Shown here: piece after piece, positions 9,796 to 19,123 of the stretch
Position numbering within the stretch: the first letter of the stretch is position 1
Layout: each line of letters opens with the position of its first letter
Source of the DNA: Candidatus Heimdallarchaeum endolithica
GTDB taxonomy: Archaea > Asgardarchaeota > Heimdallarchaeia > Heimdallarchaeales > Heimdallarchaeaceae
Assembly: GCA_021513715.1 (NCBI GenBank)
Contig: CP084167.1
Span: 574,124 to 638,123 of the forward strand
Direction of reading: 5' to 3'
DNA: 64,000 nucleotides
Notes under the pieces: model-generated
What the model saw: the letters and a program-made list of their open reading frames with translations, nothing else
The model's database searches: none
What the model was told of the DNA's origin: nothing
Made by a program: the position numbers and the translations under genes

Positions 9796-12700
9796 ATGAA
9801 AAAGAAAATATTTTTTATAGTTAGTACTCTAGTAATTATGCTATTGTTTTCTTCTTCAACCTTCGCTCTTGTGAAGCCAAATAGTAAAAGAAACAACATA
9901 ACAATAACAAACGTTGAAGAATTTAACTTAGAAGATAAACAAGCCATTACGGGAGGTTATAAAGAATTCTGCTATGGATGGATAGGAACAGACGGTTGGG
10001 TAAATAGTTACATTGGATTTGAAGGAATAGGGTTAGTAGTAGGAGACTTGGATTTCTCAACTATTCCACAGATGTACCTAGAAAATTTAGATTGGGTATC
10101 TCTTTCTACTCATTATTCTGGAAACCCATTCGACTTAAATACCAATCTTGATATTGATTTTAGAGGACTAAGTTTTGAAGATGCACAAAATGCAGCAAAT
10201 TTAGTAAAAGAAATAATTCAACAGTTCTTAATAGTAGAGTTAGAATTTGAAGGTTCATATAGCCATGATGAGTGGAGAGGAGAATGGGTAGAAATACTGT
10301 CATTCAGATATTCAGGGCATGCAGATTGGTCAAATATAAAAGAATTATATGAAGGAAGTATTCCAACAGAAAAAGGAGGAATAGCAGCAACAATAGATAT
10401 TTCAGAGGCGAATGAATTAAGATTTGAAGGATGGTATAATAGCTATGAACAAGAAATAGTAGGCAGAATAGGTTTTTCATTTGGTTTTCAAAAAACAACC
10501 TTAGTCGGTGGACATTCAATAAGCTTGAAAGAAATCTTCCATATTGATAAGTTTGAAGCTTCATCAGAAGCAACAGACCCATTGAACATATATGTTGAGT
10601 TACCAGATGTAGAAAATGTGGCATTAAGCCCTTGGTACAACGATACACAACTAATGATGTACTTACAATATCACCCAAATATAGAAGAACCTTGGAACAA
10701 AGATTCAACTTATTCAATTATCATAAATTTAAGTTCAGGAAAGTACATCAGCGATTTTATTATTTCCTTTGACTATATTTTTGTTCCTTGGGATTTAAGA
10801 ATTCGCGAGGAAGCAGGATATTTCATAGATCCAAGAGGATATGATAATCGATATATTGGTTACCAAGGAGATTATGCTTCGTTGTCAATTGATACTTTTG
10901 ATAAATCCATACTTGAAAATGTCTTTAATATAGATTTGTGGTACTATGTGAATGCTTATTCTGTTGCTGAATATGCAAATATAGTTATTGATTTAAGATA
11001 TACTGGTCCAGGTCCTCACAACAATGACACAATAATTAATTACTTTGAATCAATTCTTGGTTATACTTTTACTTTTGATGGAGTTATAACAGAATATTCG
11101 TGGGACGATTTTCAACAACAAGATGTAGAAATAACTAGATACACCTCACATATAGATAACTTCCCTAAAACAGATTTTGATAACATATTAGCAAATAGTA
11201 TAGCCTACAAACATTCTTCTATGATTAATAGTTCTAACATTCTTCCAGATATAACTAGATTCCACTGGAAAATAGATTATTTATCAGCTTTTGACGACTA
11301 TAGACAAGAAATAAGTTTCCTTGACTATGCTCTAGATGAGTACGACGAATCTCCAACAAAAGCATATACTGAAACAAGTGTTCCAAATACATATACAATT
11401 GATTTACTAAACAAATTTGGTTGGACTACATTTCCATATTCCTCTGAATCTAATGAAATGAAAATAGAATTTATGTCACCAGTTACTAATTTAGACACAA
11501 TAGTATTTGACCCTGATAAAGGAAATGGTTGGGGATATGATTCTTGGTTCTGGATAGATTGGAGGAATAATTATCAATATATCTATTATAACTTTAACTG
11601 GTTTACAGAAACTCCTTATACTACAGACAATGACGGTAACAAAATTGATCCTGTTACAGCATTAAGTATTACTTTCGAAAATCAATTCGAACCAGATACA
11701 GTAGATATTGAACCTCCTAATATTAATGGACTATTATATTATCCACATCCAGATGAGTGGGATTGGGACATTTGGAGTTATTCTTATTCTGGAGTTAGTC
11801 TGTTTGGAGTAGATGTTGACGATAATGGATGGTTATACTATTATGACACAAGTGTAGGATATATGGTTCCCAGGTTTCCAGGAAGTGGAATTGCAAATGT
11901 AGATGGAAAATTATACTACAATGCTCTACCAACAGAATTTAGCGGAGTAACACAAAATGTTTCCTTCACCTGGAATTCTACAGCCAACCTTTATACTTCT
12001 TACATTGACTTTTCTAATGGAGAATTTGCAGACGGTGAATGGGGATTTGAAGTACATTCCAATGACTCTTATGGAAATGATGCATGGATGTACGAAACTA
12101 TAAATGTTGATAACTATGATGACGAAGAATATGTAAATCCTGCTTCAGTTGTCTGGACATCAACAACTCCAGAAGATGGGGCTACAGTTTCAGGAGAAAT
12201 AACTATTGAAGCAGAAATATCAGATGATGTAGGAGTATTCTTAGCTGTAATCTGGGCAAACTTTGGCGGATGGTTATTTGAAGATCCTGATGAAGATGGA
12301 GTATACTCCAAGACAATAGATACAACTTACTATGTTGATGGACCACTAGAAATAATTATTGAAGTATGGGACATGGAAGGTCATCATACAGTTGTTTCTA
12401 GAACCTTTACAATAGACAATGTACCTTCTGGAGACCCACCATCGATTACTTTCATTTATCCTACTGATGGAGAAACAGTTACAGGAACAATCGTGATACA
12501 AGCTGAAGTTTTAGATGATATAGGGTTAAGATCAGTTACTTTTAGTGTAGATGATCGAACACCAATGGCTATGTATTATAATGATGAAACAGGATACTAT
12601 GAAGTAAGCTATAATACTAATCAGCTATCGAATGGAATGCATATATTCTATGTTACTGCAGTAGATCAAGATGAAAACGTTCATACTGTTACAGTATCAG

Positions 12701-13206
12701 TAGAAGTAGAAGTATCAGGAAGTACAGGAACAGGAGAAGGCAATCCCCCAGAATACAATCTGGTAAATGTACCAGTTAATCAAACAGAAGAAGAATTAGC
12801 TACACAAATAACAGCAGCAGTAGATGAATCAAAAGCAGTTGTAGATGTATTTACTTGGGAAATAGAAGCAAAAGACGATTATGGTCTAAATCAAATTTCT
12901 ATATCTATTGATGATAACCTAACAGCAATGGAAGGAGCAGATGCTGGACCAGATACTTGGAGTACTTGGACATATGAATGGGATAGCACACAAGTTAAAG
13001 ACGGGGCTCACTACGCTGTAATAACTATTTCAGATATTGATACCAATCAACACACAGTAAAAATCGTCATAGGTTTTACAACAAATAATGGAAATATAGG
13101 AGAAAAGAAAACTTTTGGAATTGATGGATACACATACTTCTGGGCTATTTTAGCAATATTACCTATCTCTATAATTAAAAATCTAAAAAGAAGAAGAAAA
13201 CAATAA
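9796..13206 (+). CDS. Large secreted, C-terminally anchored surface protein with Ig-like domains
   Basis: The ATG at 9796 is preferred over an in-frame TTG four codons upstream because GGGGTT directly before it serves as a ribosome site and the protein then opens with a clean signal peptide (MKKKIFFIVSTLVIML). The mature part, about 1,110 residues, is rich in Trp, Tyr, Asp and Asn and lacks Cys apart from one near the N-terminus. The last third holds at least three Ig/cadherin-like units: GATVSGEITIEAEISDDVGV, GETVTGTIVIQAEVLDDIGL and a third near residue 1040. It ends with a hydrophobic span (FWAILAILPISII) and KRRRKQ, a stop-transfer anchor. It is probably displayed outside the cell. Substrate and partner are unknown. 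The N-terminal 750 residues match no family I recognise. Confidence 0.8.
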   Translation: MKKKIFFIVSTLVIMLLFSSSTFALVKPNSKRNNITITNVEEFNLEDKQAITGGYKEFCYGWIGTDGWVNSYIGFEGIGLVVGDLDFSTIPQMYLENLDWVSLSTHYSGNPFDLNTNLDIDFRGLSFEDAQNAANLVKEIIQQFLIVELEFEGSYSHDEWRGEWVEILSFRYSGHADWSNIKELYEGSIPTEKGGIAATIDISEANELRFEGWYNSYEQEIVGRIGFSFGFQKTTLVGGHSISLKEIFHIDKFEASSEATDPLNIYVELPDVENVALSPWYNDTQLMMYLQYHPNIEEPWNKDSTYSIIINLSSGKYISDFIISFDYIFVPWDLRIREEAGYFIDPRGYDNRYIGYQGDYASLSIDTFDKSILENVFNIDLWYYVNAYSVAEYANIVIDLRYTGPGPHNNDTIINYFESILGYTFTFDGVITEYSWDDFQQQDVEITRYTSHIDNFPKTDFDNILANSIAYKHSSMINSSNILPDITRFHWKIDYLSAFDDYRQEISFLDYALDEYDESPTKAYTETSVPNTYTIDLLNKFGWTTFPYSSESNEMKIEFMSPVTNLDTIVFDPDKGNGWGYDSWFWIDWRNNYQYIYYNFNWFTETPYTTDNDGNKIDPVTALSITFENQFEPDTVDIEPPNINGLLYYPHPDEWDWDIWSYSYSGVSLFGVDVDDNGWLYYYDTSVGYMVPRFPGSGIANVDGKLYYNALPTEFSGVTQNVSFTWNSTANLYTSYIDFSNGEFADGEWGFEVHSNDSYGNDAWMYETINVDNYDDEEYVNPASVVWTSTTPEDGATVSGEITIEAEISDDVGVFLAVIWANFGGWLFEDPDEDGVYSKTIDTTYYVDGPLEIIIEVWDMEGHHTVVSRTFTIDNVPSGDPPSITFIYPTDGETVTGTIVIQAEVLDDIGLRSVTFSVDDRTPMAMYYNDETGYYEVSYNTNQLSNGMHIFYVTAVDQDENVHTVTVSVEVEVSGSTGTGEGNPPEYNLVNVPVNQTEEELATQITAAVDESKAVVDVFTWEIEAKDDYGLNQISISIDDNLTAMEGADAGPDTWSTWTYEWDSTQVKDGAHYAVITISDIDTNQHTVKIVIGFTTNNGNIGEKKTFGIDGYTYFWAILAILPISIIKNLKRRRKQ

Positions 13207-13255
13207 ATTTACTTCTTTTTATCTTTTTTTATTATTTTTTTATCTTTTTGAAAAA
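13207..13255 (+). terminator. T-rich terminator after the surface protein gene
   Basis: Directly after the stop codon the + strand holds several runs of 5-7 T broken by single A or C bases, with no hairpin. Oligo-T runs of this kind are the usual archaeal intrinsic termination signal. It separates this gene from the convergent nre gene, whose stop lies only a few bases further. Confidence 0.6.
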
Positions 13256-13262
13256 GACTAAT

Positions 13263-14501
13263 TTACAAAAAATCTTCTAATTTCTTCTGCTTCTTCTTCA
13301 ATTCATAAATTTTAGATTTATTTTTATAATATTCAATTGAATAAGCTAAAACCTTAGGGATAAAAGAAAAAGCAGAATCTAAAGTATCAGCCTTCAATAT
13401 CTGATTTTGCATCGCTTGTCTTGCTCCTTGCCTTACAACCCATACACCCAAAGGTAACTTGTAATTCTGGTCAATTTCTCTAATTGCTATTACTTGGGCT
13501 TGTCTCCTTATTCTTCTGAGATGTTCAGTAACAGCTAATCTTGTTGCATAATATCCTCCAGCAACATTATTAGCATATGTTTTCCTTCCATTGTATAACT
13601 CATAATCTGAAATACCTACATCTTTTGTACTTGGATTTAAATAAGCACCTTTGTACCAGACCTCAATTGCTTCAAAGCTCCAAAAATCAGGTATTAAAAC
13701 AATGTAAAATTTGTTACCATAAAAGTAACTGGTAAAAACTTGAAATTCATTGATTGTTTGAAATTTTTTTATTTCTTCAATATATGATTTACTTAAAGTA
13801 TCATCTACTGCAGTAATGCTCCAACGAGTAGGAACAAGTTTTCTTTTTTTTCTTAACCCCAACATCCCAGCTGACAACACTCTGATCAAATTAGAAACAG
13901 AAATATTTTCTTTTCCTAAAATGGTAATAGCTTCTGAAGCTTTTAAATCAGTATCATAATAGGCTTTCTCTATTGGTTTTAAAGGAGTTTGATTTTCTGT
14001 CACATCCAATTTTCTAATAGGGGCAACTGGACCATGAGGAGCTAATCTAGGATCAATAGTTACTCTGGGAATAATACTTCTTTCAAGTTCAATTTCAACA
14101 TTAATTGGTTTTATTCCCAAAAGCATCTCGTGACTTTTTTGCATTATTCTGGATTCAAGAGGTTTTTTTGCATCAATTTGTGCTTTTGTCCTAATCATCG
14201 ACAATCTCATCATTATAATTTCTTCTTGGGTTTTATTATCCCACAAATCACTATCATCAACTATACTAGAGGGCTCTTTTAATGGAGTTAAAACCGGACC
14301 AGCATTTATTTCAGGATAATTATATCTTCCAACAAAAAAAGCAGGAGGAGCATAGACATCATCAATTCTATCGATTTTTTTTACTTGAACACTCATCTCA
14401 TCCATCCACTTTTTTAATAGTGGACAAGGTGAAAAACCACATAAATTTCTTGAAGTTTTGCAGACTACGCATAACTTAAAGTCGATTTCCTGCTTTTTCA
14501 T
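13263..14501 (-). CDS. nre: Archaeal DNA repair protein of the Nre family with PIP box
   Basis: A 412-residue Nre (NreA/NreB) protein. The N-terminus has the zinc-binding pattern with Cys11, Cys14, Cys21 and Cys26 (CVVCKTSRNLCGFSPCP), and the body has the conserved FFVGRYNYPEINAGP segment. The last eight residues are QKKLEDFL, which fits the archaeal PIP-box consensus for binding PCNA. Nre proteins are needed for repair of DNA damage such as mitomycin C adducts in Haloferax and act through PCNA. The gene stands alone and is divergent from the small secreted protein; the 88-nt gap must hold both promoters. Confidence 0.92.
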   Translation of the reverse strand: MKKQEIDFKLCVVCKTSRNLCGFSPCPLLKKWMDEMSVQVKKIDRIDDVYAPPAFFVGRYNYPEINAGPVLTPLKEPSSIVDDSDLWDNKTQEEIIMMRLSMIRTKAQIDAKKPLESRIMQKSHEMLLGIKPINVEIELERSIIPRVTIDPRLAPHGPVAPIRKLDVTENQTPLKPIEKAYYDTDLKASEAITILGKENISVSNLIRVLSAGMLGLRKKRKLVPTRWSITAVDDTLSKSYIEEIKKFQTINEFQVFTSYFYGNKFYIVLIPDFWSFEAIEVWYKGAYLNPSTKDVGISDYELYNGRKTYANNVAGGYYATRLAVTEHLRRIRRQAQVIAIREIDQNYKLPLGVWVVRQGARQAMQNQILKADTLDSAFSFIPKVLAYSIEYYKNKSKIYELKKKQKKLEDFL

Positions 14502-14554
14502 TGTATTAAGATACTTTTTTCAATTTTTAAACATTAACAATAATAATCTAGCAT

Positions 14555-14567
14555 TTTATATATATAA
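14555..14567 (+). promoter_or_regulatory. TATA box for the small secreted protein gene
   Basis: TTTATATATATAA is centred about 28-30 nt before the ATG at 14590. This is the archaeal distance from TATA box to transcription start, so the message may be leaderless and begin at or just before 14590. Confidence 0.5.
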
Positions 14568-14589
14568 TAAAAAGAACTATTAACTATAT

Positions 14590-15108
14590 ATGTTAGAAAT
14601 TTTCATAAAATTAATAAATGTGAAAAAAAATAACATATTGATTACAATGAAAATTAATTTAATTTCAAAGAAAAAAAGTTTGATATTTGGGGTTCTATTG
14701 GTTTTAGCAATATCCCTTTCATGGGGAGTGAGAGCAGATAGTAGCATGAATCTTTCAATAACAACAGCAAATTACTGTGACATAGATGGAGATGGATTTG
14801 AAGATGATATTTATGCTGAAGCAGTAGTCAAAGCTGATAACGGTTTCAAGTTCTATTATATGGAATATTCCCTTATTTATCCATCAGGAAATGTATATTC
14901 AGATGAACATACTTACTACACTTTTGATAGTGAAACAACATTTGTTTTTAGCTTAACTAATGCAGCCACAGAATCTGGTTGGTACACTTTAGAAATAACT
15001 CTCTATGTTATAAATGGTGGAGGAATTACAATCCTTTACGATAGCTTAGAATTTGATCCCCCTGGTGGAAGTGGAGATGAACCAATAGGTGGAGGAGTAT
15101 CTCCTTAA
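14590..15108 (+). CDS. Small secreted protein with Ca-binding-like loop and Gly-rich end
   Basis: I do not recognise the family. The 172-residue reading starts at 14590, which fits a leaderless transcript from the TATA box upstream. An ATG at 14647 would give a more conventional signal peptide (MKINLISKKKSLIFGVLLVL, then a hydrophobic stretch ending near VRADS). The mature part of about 120 residues begins with CDIDGDGFEDD, a DxDxDG calcium-loop pattern like those in the large surface proteins at the other end of the window. A predicted beta-sandwich-like region follows, and it ends in GGSGDEPIGGGVSP. It has no C-terminal anchor, so it should be released or bound to other surface proteins. 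Confidence 0.6.
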   Translation: MLEIFIKLINVKKNNILITMKINLISKKKSLIFGVLLVLAISLSWGVRADSSMNLSITTANYCDIDGDGFEDDIYAEAVVKADNGFKFYYMEYSLIYPSGNVYSDEHTYYTFDSETTFVFSLTNAATESGWYTLEITLYVINGGGITILYDSLEFDPPGGSGDEPIGGGVSP

Positions 15109-15143
15109 ATCAAGATGAAAAAATAAAAAAAAAAGGTAACTAG

Positions 15144-15187
15144 AACTCCTTAGGAATTTTATTCCGTCGCTCTCCCCCTAAGGAGTT
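15144..15187 (+). terminator. Hairpin with 11-bp perfect stem downstream of the secreted protein gene
   Basis: AACTCCTTAGG at 15144-15154 pairs perfectly with CCTAAGGAGTT at 15177-15187 across a 22-nt C/T-rich loop, followed by TTTTATCTTTTATTT. It may act as terminator or as a 3' stabilising structure for the gene ending at 15108. Long stem-loops are not typical archaeal terminators, so the role is open. Confidence 0.5.
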
Positions 15188-15194
15188 TTATCTT

Positions 15195-15271
15195 TTATTT
15201 CTTTCTGATTCTTAGCCTTTTAAACTATTTATCAATAGCTCTCTTGTACTTATTTAGTCAGAAAGAAATAA
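15195..15271 (+). promoter_or_regulatory. 14-bp perfect inverted repeat around the promoter of the winged-helix gene
   Basis: TTATTTCTTTCTGA (15195-15208) is repeated in inverse at 15258-15271, spaced by 49 nt. A TATA-like stretch, TTTTAAACTATTTAT, lies between the arms at about 15218-15232, and the right arm ends 12 nt before the GGAGGTGA ribosome site. The position suits an operator bound by a dimeric or looping regulator, perhaps the winged-helix protein encoded next (autoregulation, inferred), or a 5'-UTR stem. Confidence 0.5.
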
Positions 15272-15297
15272 GGGGTAAAAATAGGAGGTGAATAAAA

Positions 15298-16524
15298 ATT
15301 TATAGAATACCATTATTACAAGTAAAAATAATTCATGCATTACAAGAGAATCCTTTAGCTTCTTATGAAGAGATAGCAAAAAAAGTTAAAATTCCTTTAA
15401 GTACATTATACAGGAAAATAAGGGCTCTAGAAGAAAAACAAATTATTAGAAAAACTCTTTCTTCTAAGATAGCAGAAAAGATAGGCTTAACTCGCTATAC
15501 TTTCGAATTTAAGATCAACTCACTTGAACAATTTCAACTAATGCAACTAGCTTTCCATGAGCATCCATTTACTTATCATTATAATAGATTCTACGGCAAC
15601 CAATTTGGCTTTTATGCAAAATTCGACATTCCTGAAGGAGGAATAAAGTATTTTGAATTATTTTTAAAAGAATTAATAAATAAAGAAATGTGTGAAAGTT
15701 ATAATTTATATGCATCTACTGGTCATTGGGTAGACATTCAAGAGCCCATACCGAACACAAAATTGAATCCTAAAAATTTCAACCTTGTTGAATTTTGGGG
15801 AAAAAGACAAGAAATGAAAGAAACAAATGGGAAAAAAATTGAGAAAATAAACATTAAAAAGTTACACCCTATTCAGCTTTTGATTCTCAGAGATATTAAC
15901 AGAAATGCAAAACAGAAACAGAAAGATCTTCTAGAACTTTATAAAAAAGCTTTAGAAAATGAAAAGGTAAATTCACAAGAGACAAAAATCATTCCAGAAA
16001 CATATAAAACATTTATCAAGGAGTTTTTTGAAGACAGAAGTCAAGAAGCTATAATTATGGACTTTAATCGTAAATATAATTTTGTTTTTGAGAATTTAGT
16101 AACTAACTTCAGAATCAACTTTTCCAGAAACTACTTTGAAATATATCCGATGCAGGCATATGTTATTAAAGACATAAGTTCAGAAGAGAGTTTCCAAACA
16201 TTGAATCTTTTCAAGAAATATAGGCCACCTTTTAGAGCTGGTGTTGATATCTTAAACAGAGGATTGTTCATTACTGTTACTCTTCCACCTTTCTATGCTT
16301 CAAGATTCTCATATTTAATCTACAGTTCTTACTCTGATTTCAAATTCTATAACATGGATTTTTTTGGAGAACATGGAGTTGCTTATCCTTTTTACGTTAA
16401 TAACTTTGATCCAAGAAAGAATGAATGGAAAACTGATAAAAAGTGGATAGTAGAAGATGTTTTTTCAAGAATTGAAAGCAAATTAAACAACGGAAAATAT
16501 GGTGAAAATAACAATCACCATTAA
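15298..16524 (+). CDS. Winged-helix transcriptional regulator with apparent ATT start
   Basis: The reading frame has no ATG before 15541, but translation from 15298 gives 80 more residues that form a clear winged helix: IHALQENPLASYEEIAKKV, then IPLSTLYRKIRALEEKQII. A strong ribosome site GGAGGTGA (15284-15291) lies 6 nt before an ATT codon at 15298, and an in-frame TGA at 15289 bars any earlier start. So the gene probably starts at ATT (408 residues). Alternatively, one extra A in the AAAAA run at 15294-15298 hides a GTG start at 15288. The rest, about 330 residues, is not recognised; it resembles two-part archaeal regulators with a long effector region (Lrp-like helix-turn-helix, no RAM domain seen). 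The promoter is flanked by a 14-bp inverted repeat. Confidence 0.72.
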   Translation: MYRIPLLQVKIIHALQENPLASYEEIAKKVKIPLSTLYRKIRALEEKQIIRKTLSSKIAEKIGLTRYTFEFKINSLEQFQLMQLAFHEHPFTYHYNRFYGNQFGFYAKFDIPEGGIKYFELFLKELINKEMCESYNLYASTGHWVDIQEPIPNTKLNPKNFNLVEFWGKRQEMKETNGKKIEKINIKKLHPIQLLILRDINRNAKQKQKDLLELYKKALENEKVNSQETKIIPETYKTFIKEFFEDRSQEAIIMDFNRKYNFVFENLVTNFRINFSRNYFEIYPMQAYVIKDISSEESFQTLNLFKKYRPPFRAGVDILNRGLFITVTLPPFYASRFSYLIYSSYSDFKFYNMDFFGEHGVAYPFYVNNFDPRKNEWKTDKKWIVEDVFSRIESKLNNGKYGENNNHH

Positions 16525-16661
16525 TTTTTTTCTAAGTTGAACTTAATAAATTTCAATTATTATTTACTATTTGTATGAAATTAACCTCTTAAGTAAATTT
16601 TAATAATATATAGTCTTTCCGAAATAGAATAGTTTTTGTATTCAAACGCTAATCATTATTT

Positions 16662-17780
16662 ATGGTGTCGAGTGAGTTAGAATTGTATGTTAAAATTGCA
16701 CAAATAACTCTTATCTCTTTCATTTTAGCATACTTTATCTATAGAAGAATAAAAGATAAGATTACTGGTTTCAACTGGTTTATTTTCCTATTTATTTCTG
16801 CTTTAACACAAGGTATAGTTGAGATGATATTATATGGATTAACAAAAAATGGAATTATTTCAGAAAATTCTACATTACAAGAAGTACATATTATTCCCTA
16901 TGCTGTTGGATTATTTATCTTGTTTCTTTATTGTGAACTGATAATGAGAGAGAGACCAAATGAGATATTATTGAGTTTTATGACTTTACTACTTGGAGCA
17001 TATTTAGCAACCTTTTCTCTCGAGTTAGTTTTTAACTTGAATCCTGATATCCTTCCTAAATATCGATTAAATCGATTAATTTTCAATATTTTCCAATTTT
17101 TTGTTTTATTGGAAGCTACTCTTATGTTTGCAATAGATGCTAAGAGAGTAGAATATAAGAAACTAAGAAGGATTTCACTTGTTCTAGCTATTGCAATTGG
17201 GACATCAGCAATTTTTGCTTTCTTTAAAATATTGGAATATTGGGTTATACCCTTTTCTTTCTATGGAGCTATACCTTATGGTATTTTGTTTGGTGTTTTA
17301 GCTCTAGAATTTATAGCCAACCCTTTCTTTGTATATTTATTACCTTCAAGAATAAACAAAGTAGTAGTTATTGATGAATCAGGAGTTCTTTTATTTGCAG
17401 TAAGAGTAGGAAAAGAAGAGCCAAATATCGTTGAAGATACTCTTCTTTCAGGAACACTATCAGCAATGAAGTCAGTAATTAAAGAAACAACAGGAACACA
17501 AACAGAACTCCAAAAAATAGAGTTCAGAGATAAATACATGATAGTTGCAGAAAATGAAGAAAAAACAATTTCTACAATTATTATATGTGATAGAGATTCA
17601 TTTATGTTACAAACAGCAGCCAAACAATTCATCAATGCTTTTACTAAAGAATTTAAGGAACATCTAGAGAAGTTTGACGGGTCTATTGGCAAATTTAGAA
17701 CTGCAACACATTTAGTAAGAAGAATCTTCCCTTTTGTTCCACCCAAAGAGATTGTAGAAGTAGAAGAAAAGGGAAAATAA
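16662..17780 (+). CDS. Seven-span membrane protein with C-terminal roadblock/longin-like domain (paralogue A)
   Basis: A 372-residue protein with about seven hydrophobic spans (approximately residues 12-28, 37-60, 75-92, 101-124, 138-158, 169-190 and 198-226) and then a soluble domain at 233-365. The domain opens with VVVIDESGVLLFAVRVG, continues with a helix (TLLSGTLSAMKSVIKETTG), a beta hairpin and STIIICDRD, and ends with a long helix. This alpha/beta order is that of roadblock/longin-type domains, which bind or regulate small GTPases. Seven spans would put the N-terminus outside and this domain in the cytoplasm, a receptor-like layout. Two paralogues follow at 18003 and 25641, with GTPase genes between them. 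The family name and ligand are unknown, and the domain call comes from pattern only. Confidence 0.7.
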   Translation: MVSSELELYVKIAQITLISFILAYFIYRRIKDKITGFNWFIFLFISALTQGIVEMILYGLTKNGIISENSTLQEVHIIPYAVGLFILFLYCELIMRERPNEILLSFMTLLLGAYLATFSLELVFNLNPDILPKYRLNRLIFNIFQFFVLLEATLMFAIDAKRVEYKKLRRISLVLAIAIGTSAIFAFFKILEYWVIPFSFYGAIPYGILFGVLALEFIANPFFVYLLPSRINKVVVIDESGVLLFAVRVGKEEPNIVEDTLLSGTLSAMKSVIKETTGTQTELQKIEFRDKYMIVAENEEKTISTIIICDRDSFMLQTAAKQFINAFTKEFKEHLEKFDGSIGKFRTATHLVRRIFPFVPPKEIVEVEEKGK

Positions 17781-17795
17781 AGTTAAAGATCAATA

Positions 17796-17835
17796 TTTTT
17801 TTCTTTTTTAATTGACATTATTTTTTATTCTTTTA
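17796..17835 (+). terminator. T-rich terminator after membrane sensor A
   Basis: Runs of 5-7 T on the + strand, without a stem, begin about 15 nt after the stop of the first seven-span protein. This fits archaeal oligo-T termination. It suggests the next paralogue has its own promoter; TTTTTAAATAA at about 17972 lies some 28 nt before its ATG. Confidence 0.5.
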
Positions 17836-18002
17836 TCAACTCTTAGAACTTTAATTTAAACCAAATTTAATTATTTTTAGAGAAAATCTACAGAAGAACA
17901 TAAAAGCGAATTAAAAAAAAGAGCAGATCAAATTAACAAAAAGAGATAATAGTTCACTAGAAGTATCAAAGTTTTTAAATAACTTAGTTACTTTTTTCAA
18001 TT

Positions 18003-19109
18003 ATGGATTTGAATTTTATTGTTTCACTAACTATTAGTATTTTCATGTTTATACTAGGAATTATTTTCATTGTGCAATCAGTAATAAAGAAAAGAACAGC
18101 TTATGTCTTTACAGCATCCATGTTCATAGGAATGATTGCTTCTTTAATAGAAGTTTTTAGAACAAGTATGTTACCTAACTTAGATTTTAATTCAAGTGTC
18201 TTACTTGTGACTCATTTGTCTTTCTGGTGCTTAATGTATCTCCTTTCATTAATATTCTTCATTCAGTTGGAGAGAGAAAAGATTCTATCCTATGTTCTTC
18301 TAATAGTTATTATCATCTATGTTTTACACATTACATTTGGAATTTTCTGGATTTACTCTGATTCTTTTCCAGATCAAGCACAGAAAATAATAAACAGGTT
18401 TTGGGACTTAACCTATGCTCTCATGGGAATATTGACTTTTACTTACGGTGCTTATATCCATTTTAAAACTGGAATAAAGGCACATGAAAAAGAAGGTTAT
18501 TTACTAGGTAGCGCACTTATCTTGATTAGCATTGGTTTTTTACTTGGTTTCATTAAAGACTTAGGTATAAATGTTGACATTCAAAACATTCCTGTAGGCG
18601 AAGTGTTAAAATTAATAGGTATTTTTACTTTTATTATCTTCTATATTGTAAAACCAGATTACATCTTCAGATTACCTTTCCAAATTACCTCTGTTCTTGT
18701 ATTTAATAGACTTGGGATGTTAATTTATTCTGCACAATATTTTACAGAAGAGAGTAAAGAAAAATTAGATCCTGATGACACTTCAATGGATCTTATTACT
18801 GCAGCAGTAAACGCTTTCTCAACCTTTATGAAAGAAACAACAGGAAGTGAAGAACCCCTAAAAAGAGTGAAAACAGGAGATAAACTTTTACTTGTAGAAC
18901 AAGGAGAAAAATGCTCTATAGCTATAATTTCTACTTCTTCTAGTTATTTCATGGTACAAAGTATGAGAAAAGTAATCAAAGAACTAGAAAAGAAATATGC
19001 AAAAGAACTAGAACTCGATTACACAGACTCTACATTCTTTAACGAAGTACCAAAACTCATTTCTTACTCATTTCCATTTTTAGGAATACCAAAAAAAGAA
19101 TTGTATTAA
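18003..19109 (+). CDS. Seven-span membrane protein with C-terminal roadblock/longin-like domain (paralogue B)
   Basis: A 368-residue paralogue of the gene at 16662 with the same plan: about seven hydrophobic spans in residues 5-225, then a soluble domain from about 228. The domain begins VLVFNRLGMLIYSAQYF, has the helix around AAVNAFSTFMKETTGSEEPL, the strand CSIAIISTSSSYF and a final helix SMRKVIKELEKKYAKEL. Sequence identity to paralogue A is low in the membrane part and clearer in the soluble part (the KETTG motif and the hydrophobic pattern). A TATA-like box about 28 nt before the ATG suggests a leaderless message. It may be a membrane sensor that passes a signal to a small GTPase. The function is inferred from architecture and neighbours only. 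Confidence 0.68.
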   Translation: MDLNFIVSLTISIFMFILGIIFIVQSVIKKRTAYVFTASMFIGMIASLIEVFRTSMLPNLDFNSSVLLVTHLSFWCLMYLLSLIFFIQLEREKILSYVLLIVIIIYVLHITFGIFWIYSDSFPDQAQKIINRFWDLTYALMGILTFTYGAYIHFKTGIKAHEKEGYLLGSALILISIGFLLGFIKDLGINVDIQNIPVGEVLKLIGIFTFIIFYIVKPDYIFRLPFQITSVLVFNRLGMLIYSAQYFTEESKEKLDPDDTSMDLITAAVNAFSTFMKETTGSEEPLKRVKTGDKLLLVEQGEKCSIAIISTSSSYFMVQSMRKVIKELEKKYAKELELDYTDSTFFNEVPKLISYSFPFLGIPKKELY

Positions 19110-19123
19110 AAAATCTTTTTTTT

